From Paraburkholderia acidipaludis NBRC 101816 (GTDB lineage Bacteria; Pseudomonadota; Gammaproteobacteria; Burkholderiales; Burkholderiaceae), in the NCBI RefSeq assembly GCF_000684975.1, contig NZ_BAXZ01000030.1:1-64000 (forward strand): a DNA stretch of 64,000 bases. The letters run 5' to 3'. Below the pieces are notes generated by a model. That model was not told the DNA's origin and did no database searches. It saw only the letters and a program-made list of their open reading frames with translations. A program made the position numbers and the translations under genes. Positions 1 through 8,804 of this stretch are shown here, piece after piece; position 1 is the first letter of the stretch; each line of letters starts with the position of its first letter.

Positions 1-9
1 GGTTTTTTT

Positions 10-29
10 GAGGCTCCGAACGGAGCCTC
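10..29. other. Short perfect hairpin near left edge
   Basis: Eight-base arms GAGGCTCC and GGAGCCTC enclose a GAAC loop, with a run of seven T on its left side (plus strand). The T run precedes the stem on the plus strand and becomes an A run after the stem on the minus strand, so it is not a textbook intrinsic terminator in either direction. It lies 38 bases beyond the stop of the HD-domain gene and may still end that transcript. Confidence 0.4.
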
Positions 30-66
30 GGGAAGCGTAGATCCGGCGGTGCCAAGTCAGCGCGAA

Positions 67-621
67 TCACGCATGACGCAGCATCACGCGCTCGACGATC
101 CGCAGATAGTGGTTCAGATCGGGCGTCGGCTTGCCTGCCATCTTGGCGAGGTCGTCCCAGCGGCGCAGGCGCACCGCATCCTCCGCGAACGGGCGCTCGG
201 CAAACTCGCGCGCCTGTTCTTCGCTGAAAATGCCGCCCTGCAGTTCGAGGCTGCGGACCGAATCCGCCGACAGGCGACCGAAATAGGCCTTGTCGGTCGC
301 GCAGAGATAGCGCTTCGCGTCCACGTGCAGCTTGATCGGCTCGAGCACGCTATCCGGCAGCACCGCCCGCAGAAACGGGAGTGCGTAGTACTGGTGGAGG
401 TCGTCGATGCCGCGCTCGGTCGGCGTTTCGCCCTGGCGATTGAGCAGGTGCCCAAGATCGTGGAGGAACGCCGCCGCCACCAGTTCCTCGCTCGCGTCCT
501 CCTCCTCGGCCAGCGCACCGCTCTGCAGCGCGTGCTCCAGCTGTGTGACCGGCTCCCCGCTATACGCGAGCGCGCCGTAGCCGTCGAACAGCCCCTTGAT
601 ATCCGCCAGGCTCAATGCCAT
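67..621 (-). CDS. PhnZ-like HD-domain phosphonate-degradation oxygenase
   Basis: A 184-residue HD-domain protein of the type found in phosphonate-degradation operons. PhnZ, the characterised member, is a mixed-valent di-iron oxygenase that cleaves 2-amino-1-hydroxyethylphosphonate to glycine and phosphate. Visible ligands are His30, His54-Asp55 in HDLGH, His58, His76 and His99. Tyr20 and Glu23, in YSGE, sit four residues earlier than the Tyr24 and Glu27 known in PhnZ. The start has a strong AAGGAGC site. It is the last gene of the phosphonate block, 92 bases after phnV. The partner hydroxylase PhnY is not in the window and could lie to the left. The family is confident; the exact substrate is inferred from context. 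Confidence 0.85.
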   Translation of the reverse strand: MALSLADIKGLFDGYGALAYSGEPVTQLEHALQSGALAEEEDASEELVAAAFLHDLGHLLNRQGETPTERGIDDLHQYYALPFLRAVLPDSVLEPIKLHVDAKRYLCATDKAYFGRLSADSVRSLELQGGIFSEEQAREFAERPFAEDAVRLRRWDDLAKMAGKPTPDLNHYLRIVERVMLRHA

Positions 622-713
622 ACCTTCTTGCTCCTTGTTTCATAGCGGCAGCCCATACGCTCCGGCTTCCCGCCTCAACCCCTGCGGCTCACGCCGCCCG
701 AATCCTCAAATCC

Positions 714-1577
714 TCAGTCCGCCCGGCGCCTCGGCACCCGCGCCGCGATCACCAGCAGCGCCGCCAGCGACACGATCAGGAGGATCAGCGAGAGCGCCGA
801 CGCCGGCAGGTAATAGCCACGCTCGACGGCGCCCACCACCACGATCGGCACCGTGGCAAAGCCCGGCGGATACACCGTGAGCGTCGCGCCCAGTTCGCCC
901 AGCGACAGCGCAAAGCCGAGCGCGAGGCTCGCCCGGATCGCCGGCACGAGCTGAGGCAGCACCACGCGGCGCAGCACCATCGACGGCGGCGCGCCAAGGC
1001 TGGCCGCCGCTTCGCGCAGGATGGTCAGCTCGGGGCGCAGCGCGGCCGATGCGCAGCGATAGCAGAACGGCAGCACGAGCGCGAGCTGCACCAGCACGAC
1101 AATCGCGGCGGACCCCGACAGGTCGAGCGGCGCCTTATGGTAGGCAATCAACACCGCGAGGCCGAGCACGACGCTCGGTACGCCATTGGGCACCATCGCC
1201 AGCGTATCGACCACCACGCCAAGGCCGCGCCGGTCGCGCCCCTCGAGCGCCAAAGCGAGCCATAGTCCCAGTACGGTGCCGAGCACCGCCACGCCGAAGC
1301 CGACCTCGAGGCTAGTGAGGAGTGCGTCGAAGTCGTCCGAACCGAGACGCTCGAACCAGCGCATGCTGAAACCGTCGGGGAAGATCGTGCCGGACCAGTG
1401 TGACGCAACGCTCGACAGCGCCACGACGATTACCGGCAGCACGAACAGCCAGAAACAAAGCAGCGCGGCAAAACCCGCCAGCACGCCGCCTGCGATGCGC
1501 GCGACGAGATTGCGCTCGGCCGCCTTCTCGCGCGGATGAAGCGGCGGCAGCGCCATGCGATCGGGATTAGCGGCCAT
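714..1577 (-). CDS. phnV: Putative 2-aminoethylphosphonate ABC transporter permease PhnV
   Basis: A 287-residue inner-membrane permease of the binding-protein-dependent transport family with about six hydrophobic segments. The cytoplasmic EAA loop that docks on the ATPase is recognisable near residue 190 (REAAASLGAPPSMVLRRV). Its start overlaps the end of phnU by 11 bases, so the two are translationally coupled and probably form a heterodimeric channel. The assignment as PhnV rests on gene order (binding protein, ATPase, two permeases, HD oxygenase), which matches PhnSTUV-type aminoethylphosphonate importers. A spermidine/iron-type importer would look similar in isolation. Confidence 0.82.
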   Translation of the reverse strand: MAANPDRMALPPLHPREKAAERNLVARIAGGVLAGFAALLCFWLFVLPVIVVALSSVASHWSGTIFPDGFSMRWFERLGSDDFDALLTSLEVGFGVAVLGTVLGLWLALALEGRDRRGLGVVVDTLAMVPNGVPSVVLGLAVLIAYHKAPLDLSGSAAIVVLVQLALVLPFCYRCASAALRPELTILREAAASLGAPPSMVLRRVVLPQLVPAIRASLALGFALSLGELGATLTVYPPGFATVPIVVVGAVERGYYLPASALSLILLIVSLAALLVIAARVPRRRAD

Positions 1578-2481
1578 GACGCGCGCCTCCTTGAGAGCGG
1601 CGATTCACGCGCCGGTACAGCGTATAGAGCGAAAGCGACATGGCCAGCATCACGACGGCGCCGGCGGCGGCGGTCGGCAGATCGAGGTCGACCGTCGCCG
1701 AACTGTAGATCGCCACCGGCAGCGTGACGAGGTGCGCGCTGCCGAGCACGAGCAGAATGCCGAATTCGTTGAACGTCAGCAGGAAGCACAGGATCGTGCC
1801 CGCCGCGATGCCCGGCCACGCGAGCGGCAAGATCACGCGCGCGGCGACCATCCACGTGTTCGCACCGAGGCTGCGCGCGGCTTCGATCAGACGCATGTCG
1901 AGCAGCGCGAACGCGGTGAGCGTCGGGCGCACGACGAACGGCGCGTAGAACACCACTTCCGCGAGAATCACGCCGCCCATGCCGAACAGGAAGTCGAGCG
2001 GCGGCGCCTGCAGATGGAAGAGGCGCTGCAGCCCGATGCTCACCGAACCCTGCGAGCCGTAGAGGAAGATCAGCGTAAAGGCGACGAGGAACGAAGGAAA
2101 CGCCACGAACAGTTCGAGGAAGCGCGTCACGAGGCGCGCTCCCGGAAACGGCTTGAAGAACAGCATCGCGGCCAGCGCGACGCCAAGCACCGAGGCAAGG
2201 CCCGCGCTCACGCAGAGGATCCCGAGCGTCGTGCCGATCACGCCGCGCGCATCGGGATTGCCGAAGAACCTCGCGTAGGCGCCAAAGCTCAAGCCGTGCG
2301 CGCCGGTGAGGCTCAGCAGCACGAGACGCACGAGCGGATAAACGACGATCGGCCCGAGCACGAACACGAGCAAAAAGGCGATATGCCACTGCGCGCGGCG
2401 CTCGCGGCGGCGCACGGCGGCCGCGTGCGCGTCGGCGCCCGCCAGCGGGAGCGCGGAATCAGGGGTTGATAAGGACGACAT
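1567..2481 (-). CDS. phnU: Putative 2-aminoethylphosphonate ABC transporter permease PhnU
   Basis: A 304-residue multi-pass permease and partner of PhnV. The EAA-type loop is seen as EAARSLGANTWMVAARV. The start at 2481 is chosen over an upstream ATG at 2508 because GAGGCGGAAG stands directly before it. This still overlaps the 3' end of phnT by 23 bases, giving tight coupling in the order phnS, phnT, phnU, phnV. The N-terminus is an Arg/Ala-rich cytoplasmic tail before the first membrane span. Substrate is inferred from the operon. Confidence 0.82.
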   Translation of the reverse strand: MSSLSTPDSALPLAGADAHAAAVRRRERRAQWHIAFLLVFVLGPIVVYPLVRLVLLSLTGAHGLSFGAYARFFGNPDARGVIGTTLGILCVSAGLASVLGVALAAMLFFKPFPGARLVTRFLELFVAFPSFLVAFTLIFLYGSQGSVSIGLQRLFHLQAPPLDFLFGMGGVILAEVVFYAPFVVRPTLTAFALLDMRLIEAARSLGANTWMVAARVILPLAWPGIAAGTILCFLLTFNEFGILLVLGSAHLVTLPVAIYSSATVDLDLPTAAAGAVVMLAMSLSLYTLYRRVNRRSQGGARHGR

Positions 2482-3586
2482 CTTCCGCCTCGTAACGCAG
2501 GGATACACGCATGCCTTTCTCCGGCGTCAAGCCGTGGCCGCGCTGCAGGGTGACGAGCACCGGCTCGTTCGGCATGGCGTCGAGCAGCACCGGCACCGAG
2601 AGCACCGAGCCGTACCATTCGACCGATTCGATCGTGCCGTGCAGCGAGCCCTCGCCGAGCGGCACGATACGCAGGCTCTCGGGCCGCAGGCAGGCGAGCT
2701 TGTCGCGCACGTCGTGGCGCGCGTCGCCCACCGGGAACACGACGTTCGGCGGCAGCAGGTTCGCCGCGCCGAGGTAACGCGCCACATAGGCGTCGTTCGG
2801 CGTGTCGTAGAGCTCCTGCGGCGTGCCGAGCTGCGCGATGCGGCCGTCGCGCATGAGCAGGGTGCGATCGGAGAGCACGAGCGCGTCGTCCTGATCGTGC
2901 GTCACGCAGACGATCGTGAGATCGGGCAGGCGCTCGTGCAGCGCCTTGAGCTCGGAGCGCACCGAATGGCGCAGATTGGCGTCGAGCGCGGAAAGCGGCT
3001 CGTCGAGCAGCAGCACGTCCGGCTCGATCACGAGCGCGCGCGCGAGCGCCACGCGCTGCTGCATGCCGCCGGAGAGCTGCGCGGGCATGATGTGGCCCGC
3101 GTCGCCGAGCTGCACGAGCTTGAGCGCGTCGGCCACGCGCCGCGCGATATCGCGCGACGGCACGCCGCGCGCCTTGAGCCCGAACGCGACGTTCTCGAAC
3201 ACCGAGAGGTGCGGGAACAGCGCGTAGCTCTGAAACAGGAGACCCAGGTTGCGCCGGTGCGGCGGCACGTGGGTCAGGTCGCGGCCCGCTACGTGGAGCG
3301 AGCCGGCGAGTTCATCGGCCTCGATGAACCCGGCGATGAAACGCAGCAGCGTGGTCTTGCCACAGCCGCTGCGGCCGAGCACGGTCAACAGTTCGCCGCG
3401 CCGGATCGTGAGCGATAGATCGTCGAGGACAGTGCGGGTGCCGAAACGGACGCTCAGACGGTCGATCTGGACGCCCGCGGTTTCCGTTGCGCCTGCGGTT
3501 TCCGTTGCGCCCGTGATGCCGGACTGGTCCGGCAGGGCGCGGGCCATGCCGGCCGGCGAGAGGCTTGCTGTATTCACCGGGTTCAT
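2459..3586 (-). CDS. phnT: Putative 2-aminoethylphosphonate ABC transporter ATPase PhnT
   Basis: A 375-residue ABC ATPase that powers the PhnUV channel. Walker A is GRSGCGKTT (residues 71-79), the signature is LSGGMQQR (171-178) and Walker B is VLLLDEP (191-197). A C-terminal TOBE-like extension (about 290-375) is typical of the polyamine/iron/phosphonate import ATPases. The first 40 residues precede the domain and contain a duplicated GATETA unit, encoded by a short tandem DNA repeat near 3480-3515, probably slippage in a tolerant region. It lies between phnS (32-base gap) and phnU (overlap). Confidence 0.87.
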   Translation of the reverse strand: MNPVNTASLSPAGMARALPDQSGITGATETAGATETAGVQIDRLSVRFGTRTVLDDLSLTIRRGELLTVLGRSGCGKTTLLRFIAGFIEADELAGSLHVAGRDLTHVPPHRRNLGLLFQSYALFPHLSVFENVAFGLKARGVPSRDIARRVADALKLVQLGDAGHIMPAQLSGGMQQRVALARALVIEPDVLLLDEPLSALDANLRHSVRSELKALHERLPDLTIVCVTHDQDDALVLSDRTLLMRDGRIAQLGTPQELYDTPNDAYVARYLGAANLLPPNVVFPVGDARHDVRDKLACLRPESLRIVPLGEGSLHGTIESVEWYGSVLSVPVLLDAMPNEPVLVTLQRGHGLTPEKGMRVSLRYEAEDVVLINP

Positions 3587-3618
3587 CTCCTTCGCTTATT
3601 ACTGACTACTGACCACGC

Positions 3619-4704
3619 CTACTGCGGCTTGACGACTTCGAGCTGCTTGCCCGACGAGCCGATCACCTCGTTCTTCCAGCGCGTGGCCCAGTCGCCCTTC
3701 TTCGCCATCACCTGATTCCAGTCCACGGGAATCAGCTTGACGCCCGCAATCGCCTGCTTGACCGCCTCGCCGTTCTTGCCCGTGAGCGCGACGTCCGTGC
3801 GGCCCGGAATGCCGAAGATGTCCGGCACCTTCGACTGCACCTGCGTCGACATCAGGTAGTCGATCAGCTTCTTGCCTTCGGCCTGGTTCGGGCCGTTCTT
3901 GATCAGGCCGATCGCGTACGGGAGCTGGAACGTGGTGGGATGACCGCCGGCGTCGGCCGCGAGGAAGATCGGCTTGAGCGAGAGACCACCGTTGGCCGCG
4001 TCGTCGAGATCCATCTGCAGGTCGCCGTTGGCCACCGCGATTTCGTTGCGCGAGAGCAGCACGTCGAGGTAGCCCGTGCCCTTCGTGTGGAATTTTGCGC
4101 TTTGCTCGAGCTTCTTCAGGTAGTCGAACGCCTTGTCTTCGCCCATCAGCGAAGTCGTCAGGATGATGACGGCCATGCCGTCGCCCGCCGTCGCCGGGTT
4201 CGAGTACGCGACCTTGCCCGAGTAGTCCGGCTGCAGCAGATCGGCAAAGGTCTTCGGCTGGCTCTTCACGACGTCCGGGTTGATCGCGAACGAGAAGTAG
4301 TTGTTCACGAACGTGGCCCACGAACCGTCCGCCGACTTCGCCATCGCTGGCACGTTCTTGTAGTTCACGCTCTGGTACGGCTGCAGCAGACCATTTTGCT
4401 GCGCCTGCTGGATGAACGGCGGCAGCGTGACGAGAACGTCGGCCTTCGGCGAATCCTTCTCGACAGTGGCGCGGTTCACAACTTCGCCGCTGCCCGCCGT
4501 CACGATGTTGACCTTGATGCCTTCCTTCTTCTCAAAGGCCGGCAGTACATCACGGTAGAGATTTTCGAGACCGTCGGCCGTGTAAAGCACGACTGCGTCG
4601 GCCGCGTGCGCGCTCAGCGCGAAGCCTTCCAGCATCAGCGCGGCAGCCAGCGTCGGCAGCAGCTTGCGTGCGAAACCCGCGCGATGGGAATTCCGGTGGT
4701 TCAT
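3619..4704 (-). CDS. phnS: Putative 2-aminoethylphosphonate-binding periplasmic protein PhnS
   Basis: A 361-residue periplasmic solute-binding protein with a clear Sec signal peptide (residues 1-34, ending SAHA-AD). The mature part begins with AVVLYTADGLENLY, as in the iron/aminoethylphosphonate-binding family. The start at 4704 follows GGAGAG; an open frame continues 54 codons upstream but reads as low-complexity Arg/Gly without a signal peptide. It is the first gene of the transport operon, followed by phnT. Ligand specificity is inferred from the adjacent PhnZ-like gene; spermidine or ferric iron are alternatives. Confidence 0.85.
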   Translation of the reverse strand: MNHRNSHRAGFARKLLPTLAAALMLEGFALSAHAADAVVLYTADGLENLYRDVLPAFEKKEGIKVNIVTAGSGEVVNRATVEKDSPKADVLVTLPPFIQQAQQNGLLQPYQSVNYKNVPAMAKSADGSWATFVNNYFSFAINPDVVKSQPKTFADLLQPDYSGKVAYSNPATAGDGMAVIILTTSLMGEDKAFDYLKKLEQSAKFHTKGTGYLDVLLSRNEIAVANGDLQMDLDDAANGGLSLKPIFLAADAGGHPTTFQLPYAIGLIKNGPNQAEGKKLIDYLMSTQVQSKVPDIFGIPGRTDVALTGKNGEAVKQAIAGVKLIPVDWNQVMAKKGDWATRWKNEVIGSSGKQLEVVKPQ

Positions 4705-4941
4705 GTCGCTCTCCGAAGGCAAAAACCAGGGTTGCTCGGGAATACCCGATGCGTGTGTGATCGAACGTCGGCGGACTGTGCCGCCTGCCTTGCCCCGGCC
4801 AGCGCCGCCACGAATTGCCACTTGTTTGCAATCCGCCCGGCCCGGCCCGAAGACCGCGGCCTGCACGCGGCGCCGGCTGCGGTCCGCCTGGCGTGCAAGC
4901 CCGTCTGAACGGGCATCGAAAGAATCTCAAATTTCCGTGAC

Positions 4942-5010
4942 ATTGCCGTGACGAATGTGGCAATCAACAAAAAATTCCACAAATTGCCAATTTTCGATTC
5001 GAGTGGAATT
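4942..5010. promoter_or_regulatory. Nested inverted repeats upstream of phnS
   Basis: The 432-base gap between the DeoR gene and phnS has no gene. It contains an AT-rich island with interleaved inverted repeats: ATTGCC (4942-4947), TGGCAAT (4958-4964), ATTGCCA (4983-4989), and the perfect pair AATTCCAC (4973-4980) and GTGGAATT (5003-5010). Such symmetry upstream of a transport operon suggests promoter and operator sites, perhaps for the DeoR protein. No promoter boxes are assigned. Confidence 0.5.
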
Positions 5011-5136
5011 GCGACGTGATGTGGCGCCGCAGTAGCACCATCATGGTGCAATCGACAGATTGAGATGGCGAAGAAACACCGCCCGGGAAACCGGCGCGAG
5101 AAGTCGCGCCGGCCGGCTTTCGCCTCAGGCCAAGGC

Positions 5137-5892
5137 TCAGGCGACGATCAGTTCGGGGCCGCGCGCCGCGATCGCGCGCACGACCGACTTTTCCGGTGCG
5201 ACTTCGGTAATGACATAGCGCACCCGCTCGAAGCCGTTGATCCGTACCGGCGTCACGCGCCCGAACTTCGACTGGTCGGCCACGACGATCGCGCAGCCCG
5301 TGGCCGTGAGCATGCGGCTGCGCACCTCGGCGACCATGCGCGAGTAGTCGGTCAGCCAGCCGTCGGCGGTGATGCCGCCCGCGCCGACGAACGCATAGTC
5401 GGCGTGATACTGGTCGAGCTGCTGCACGGTGTCGAGGCCGAACGTGGCCTCCTCGTGATCGGACAGCTCGCCGCCCAGCAAGGTCACGCGGTTTTCGTTG
5501 CGGCGGCCGAGCAGCAGCGCGATGCGCCAGTCGTTGGTGTAGACGGTCAGCCGATGGCGGTCGGTGAGCGCGCGCGCCACGGCGTGCGTCGTGCTGCCCG
5601 AGTCGATGATGACCGAAGCGCCGTCGGGCACGAACGCGGCCGCGCGCTCGCCGATCACGTGCTTCGCATTGGCGTTCGCCGCCTCGCGCACGTCGATATC
5701 GGGCTCGCGCCGGCCGCTCGAAAGCGCGCCGCCGTGCGTCGTGACGAGCAGCCCGCGCTCCGCGAGCGTATTCAGATCGCGCCGGATGGTCTCGCGCGAG
5801 ACGCGCAGTTCGCGCACGAGTTCGGACACCGAAAGCGCGCCATTCCTGTTCACTTGCGAAAGGATGTATTGGTGACGTTGTTCTGCAAGCAT
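5137..5892 (-). CDS. DeoR-family transcriptional regulator
   Basis: A 251-residue regulator with an N-terminal DeoR winged helix (residues 4-57; SVSELVRELRVSRETIRRDL) and a C-terminal DeoRC sensor domain of the ribose-5-phosphate-isomerase-like fold, with its anchor IDSGSTTHAVARAL. Family members repress sugar or phosphate-ester catabolism and respond to phosphorylated intermediates. The start at 5892 removes an Arg-rich upstream extension. It lies on the same strand as, and upstream of, phnS, so it is the obvious candidate regulator of the phosphonate genes. That link is positional only. Confidence 0.85.
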   Translation of the reverse strand: MLAEQRHQYILSQVNRNGALSVSELVRELRVSRETIRRDLNTLAERGLLVTTHGGALSSGRREPDIDVREAANANAKHVIGERAAAFVPDGASVIIDSGSTTHAVARALTDRHRLTVYTNDWRIALLLGRRNENRVTLLGGELSDHEEATFGLDTVQQLDQYHADYAFVGAGGITADGWLTDYSRMVAEVRSRMLTATGCAIVVADQSKFGRVTPVRINGFERVRYVITEVAPEKSVVRAIAARGPELIVA

Positions 5893-6118
5893 CTCGATGT
5901 GCGCATGGCGCGCGTGAGTTCGGAAAGGCCGACGTATTGTATTACGTAGGCGCCGCCCGGCATGCCCTCGCCCGCAGCCCGCGCCTCGCGAAACGCGAAG
6001 CGGCGGCGATTCGCCCCGACGAAATCGCACTGCCGCCCGACACGCAACCCTGCTACTCTCGCCCTGTGTTCAGTGCCCTGCCTTGCGCGCGGCGCGGCTT
6101 TCATCGACAACGGCATCG

Positions 6119-7687
6119 ATGCGTTCGAAACTCCGACAACTCCGACTCCTCTTTTGTGCGCTGCGTTACGGCGTCAGGCTGCTCTGGCTCGCGGCGCCCG
6201 AACATCACAAGTTGCACTGGCTCCTCACGCTCGCCTCGCGCCTGCGCGACGACGCCCGTTTCGCCTCGAGTCTGCATGGCGCGCTGCCCCAGCTCGCACC
6301 GCTCGCGGCCACGTTCGCGCAGACGGTGGCGGCACGCCCCGAGCTCGCCACGACGACCCTGCACGACGCCATCGAGGCGATCGAGCGCCTCGAGGAACCG
6401 CTCCCGCCGGAAGGACTCGACGCGGCTCTCCATGCCGCGCTCGGCAAGCCGCCGAAGACCGTGTTCTCGTGGATCGCCCCTACGCCGGTCCATCACGGCT
6501 GGTGCGAGCAAACGCACGTCGCGCGGCTGGCGCTGCCCATCAACGGCCATCAGAGAGTGACGCTGCGCGTGCTGCGCACCGACCACATCGAAGCCGTCGA
6601 CGACGAAGCCGCGCTGCTCTGCGGCGCCGCGCGCTGGCTGGAGCGCTTCTCGCGCGCCGCGCGCGAGCTGCGGCTGCGCGAGCTGGCGCTGGCGCTGCGC
6701 GAGGATCTGCAGCGCCGCTTCGATCTGCGCGCGCAGGCCGCGAACCTGAGCCAGGCCGGCCATCATCTCGCGGACAACCCCCGCATTGCCGTGCCCGACG
6801 TGATCTGGGATCTGTGCACGCCGCACACGCTCGCCGTCCAGCATATCGACACGGTCGGCGCCACCGATCTGGCCGGTCTCGCCGAGCATGGCATCAACGT
6901 GACGCGCGTTGCGACCAATCTAATCGAAGTCGTCACGCAACAGGCGTTCGAGCACGGCTTCTTCCACGCGGCCATCGACGCGCGGCACGTCTCGGTCAGC
7001 GTAGAAGAGCCGACACGCGGACGTCTCGTGCTCGCCGGTCCGGCGATGATGACGAGCCTCTCCTCGCCCGAACGCGAATTCTTCGTGCATGGCGCGACGG
7101 CGCTGTTCCAGCAGGACTACGGGCATCTCGCCCAACTGCATCATGCCGCCGGCCATGTGCCCGCGCACGCGCGCACCGAGCAGATCGAAGCCGAGCTGCG
7201 CACGCGCAGCGAAGCGCATTTCGCAGACGCCGCCGACACGCGCAGCGCCGGCGCGCTCTTCCACCAACTGCTGCATGCCGTGCAGCCGTTTGGCGGCCAG
7301 GTGTCGCCGCGGCTCATGGCGGCACAGCGCGCCTTCAGCCAGGCGGAGGATCTCGCGCGGACGATCCATCCTGGCGTCGATGCATGGGGTATCGCGCAAA
7401 GCACGCTTGCCGGCCTTGCGCAGCGCGATCTCGACCATCGCGGCTGGATCCGCCGGCTCTCGCAGGAACTGCCGCATCTGGCGCAGATCGCGCCGCGCGT
7501 GCCGCAAATGCTGTTTCATTTCCTGCAACACCACGCGGGGCCGCGGCACGGCCATCCCGCGGCCGCGCCACACGCCGATCTCGCCGAAGCGCTGCGCCGC
7601 GAATACCGGCACACGCGCACCCTGCTTGCCGCCTGCGCGCTGTGCGGCGCGGCCATCGGCGTGGCGGCGATCTGGCTGGGGCACTGA
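6119..7687 (+). CDS. UbiB/AarF-family protein lacking kinase motifs (pseudokinase)
   Basis: A 522-residue protein that can be followed against UbiB (about 546 residues) through most of its length, including a C-terminal hydrophobic segment (LLAACALCGAAIGVAAIWL). UbiB is the atypical kinase/ATPase needed for ubiquinone synthesis. Here the signatures are gone. The KxGQ motif reads T65-F-A-Q68, the Ala-rich nucleotide loop is replaced near 120-136, the invariant Lys is Arg150, HADxHPGN reads HAAIDARH (283-290), and the metal-binding IDxG is LAGP. Conserved scaffold remains (FFHA, DYGHLAQLH, VQP.L...Q). It looks intact and selected rather than decayed. The start at 6119 matches where UbiB begins. 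Function is unknown. Confidence 0.75.
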   Translation: MRSKLRQLRLLFCALRYGVRLLWLAAPEHHKLHWLLTLASRLRDDARFASSLHGALPQLAPLAATFAQTVAARPELATTTLHDAIEAIERLEEPLPPEGLDAALHAALGKPPKTVFSWIAPTPVHHGWCEQTHVARLALPINGHQRVTLRVLRTDHIEAVDDEAALLCGAARWLERFSRAARELRLRELALALREDLQRRFDLRAQAANLSQAGHHLADNPRIAVPDVIWDLCTPHTLAVQHIDTVGATDLAGLAEHGINVTRVATNLIEVVTQQAFEHGFFHAAIDARHVSVSVEEPTRGRLVLAGPAMMTSLSSPEREFFVHGATALFQQDYGHLAQLHHAAGHVPAHARTEQIEAELRTRSEAHFADAADTRSAGALFHQLLHAVQPFGGQVSPRLMAAQRAFSQAEDLARTIHPGVDAWGIAQSTLAGLAQRDLDHRGWIRRLSQELPHLAQIAPRVPQMLFHFLQHHAGPRHGHPAAAPHADLAEALRREYRHTRTLLAACALCGAAIGVAAIWLGH

Positions 7688-7821
7688 AGCCAGGCCGCGT
7701 TGCCGCCTGGCGACGGTTGCACCAGCAGTGCAGTCCTGAACAAGACGCGTCGCGGCGGCCGGGCGATACTGCCGGCCTTTCGGATCCTCCGCGCACGCGC
7801 GCTCCACCGCAACCGACACCG

Positions 7822-8748
7822 ATGCTCGCCCCCCTCGCTCCCGCCCTGTTCGTCGTTCTCTGGTCGACGGGTTTTGTCGTCGCCCGTGCCATTGCCCCCT
7901 ACGCCGACCCCAACCTGTTTCTGCTCGCGCGTTTCGCCGGGACAGCCGCGTTGTTTGCGGGCGTCGCGCTGATCGCGCGCGCGCCGTGGCCGCGCGGACG
8001 TCAGTTCGGCAAACACCTGTTTGCCGGTGCGTTGCTGCAGGGGATCTATCTCGGCGCGGGCTACTGGGCCGTAGCGCAAGGCTTGAGCGCGGGCGTCATG
8101 GCCCTGCTCGGCGCACTCCAGCCGTTGCTCACGGCGGCTTTCGCGGCGCGGCTCTTCGGCGAACCGCTCGCGCCGCGCCGCTGGGCGGGCATGGCGCTCG
8201 GGCTCGCGGGTGTCGTGCTCGTGCTGCTGCCGAAGCTGCAGGCAGCCGCGCAGGGCCACGCGCTTGCTGGACACGCGAACCCGCTGCTCGTGGTGATCGT
8301 CGCGGTGGCGGCGGTCGGCTCGATCACGGCGGGCACGCTCTATCAGAAAACCTCGCTGGCGAACGCCGATATCCGCAGCGCGAGCGCCGTGCAGAACGCA
8401 GGCGCCGCTATCGTTGCCGCGCTGCTCGCGCTGGCGCTCGAGGAAACGCGCTGGATCGCCTCGGCGACGCTCTGGGTCTCGCTCGCCTGGGGTATCGCGA
8501 TGCTCTCCGGGGCGGGCGTGACGCTGCTCGTCTGGATGGTCCGCCGCGGTGATGCCGCGCGCGCCACGGCCCTGCTCTTTCTCGCGCCGCCGCTCGCGGC
8601 GCTCGAAAGCTGGCTGCTCTTCCGGGAAACGCTGGCACCTTTGCAGATCGCGGGCTTCGGGGTGGCGCTCGTGGGCGTGCTGATCGCGCGGCGCGCCCAG
8701 GCCGACGACGCGAGCGCTCGCGCGGTGCGCAAGCCATCGCGCGCCTGA
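7822..8748 (+). CDS. EamA/DMT-superfamily transporter
   Basis: A 308-residue inner-membrane protein with about ten hydrophobic helices in two homologous EamA halves (roughly residues 5-135 and 155-290). Family members export amino acids, purines or other metabolites, and substrate cannot be told from sequence. Hallmarks are the opening FVVLWSTGFVVARAIAPYADP, LLGALQPLLTAAFAA before the first half ends, and FLAPPLAALESWLLFRE in the second. The start at 7822 follows a 134-base gap after the UbiB-like gene and places the first helix at the N-terminus, as usual. It is probably monocistronic. Confidence 0.87.
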   Translation: MLAPLAPALFVVLWSTGFVVARAIAPYADPNLFLLARFAGTAALFAGVALIARAPWPRGRQFGKHLFAGALLQGIYLGAGYWAVAQGLSAGVMALLGALQPLLTAAFAARLFGEPLAPRRWAGMALGLAGVVLVLLPKLQAAAQGHALAGHANPLLVVIVAVAAVGSITAGTLYQKTSLANADIRSASAVQNAGAAIVAALLALALEETRWIASATLWVSLAWGIAMLSGAGVTLLVWMVRRGDAARATALLFLAPPLAALESWLLFRETLAPLQIAGFGVALVGVLIARRAQADDASARAVRKPSRA

Positions 8749-8804
8749 ACCATCACGGCGCGCTGCGCACGAGCCCGGGCTCGGCTACGTGCGCGGTTCA
8801 AGGC

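Noticed and set aside
10..29. Calling the left-edge hairpin a definite intrinsic terminator
   Set aside because: The T run is on the wrong side of the stem for both strands, so only a generic hairpin is reported.
4705..4866. N-terminal extension of PhnS to an upstream ATG
   Set aside because: It would bury the signal peptide behind 54 low-complexity residues; the ATG at 4704 has a proper ribosome site.
5962..7821. A long plus-strand frame running through the UbiB-like gene into EamA
   Set aside because: Only the part from 7822 has transporter homology. The upstream 620 codons are Arg/Ala-rich shadow of the UbiB-like frame.
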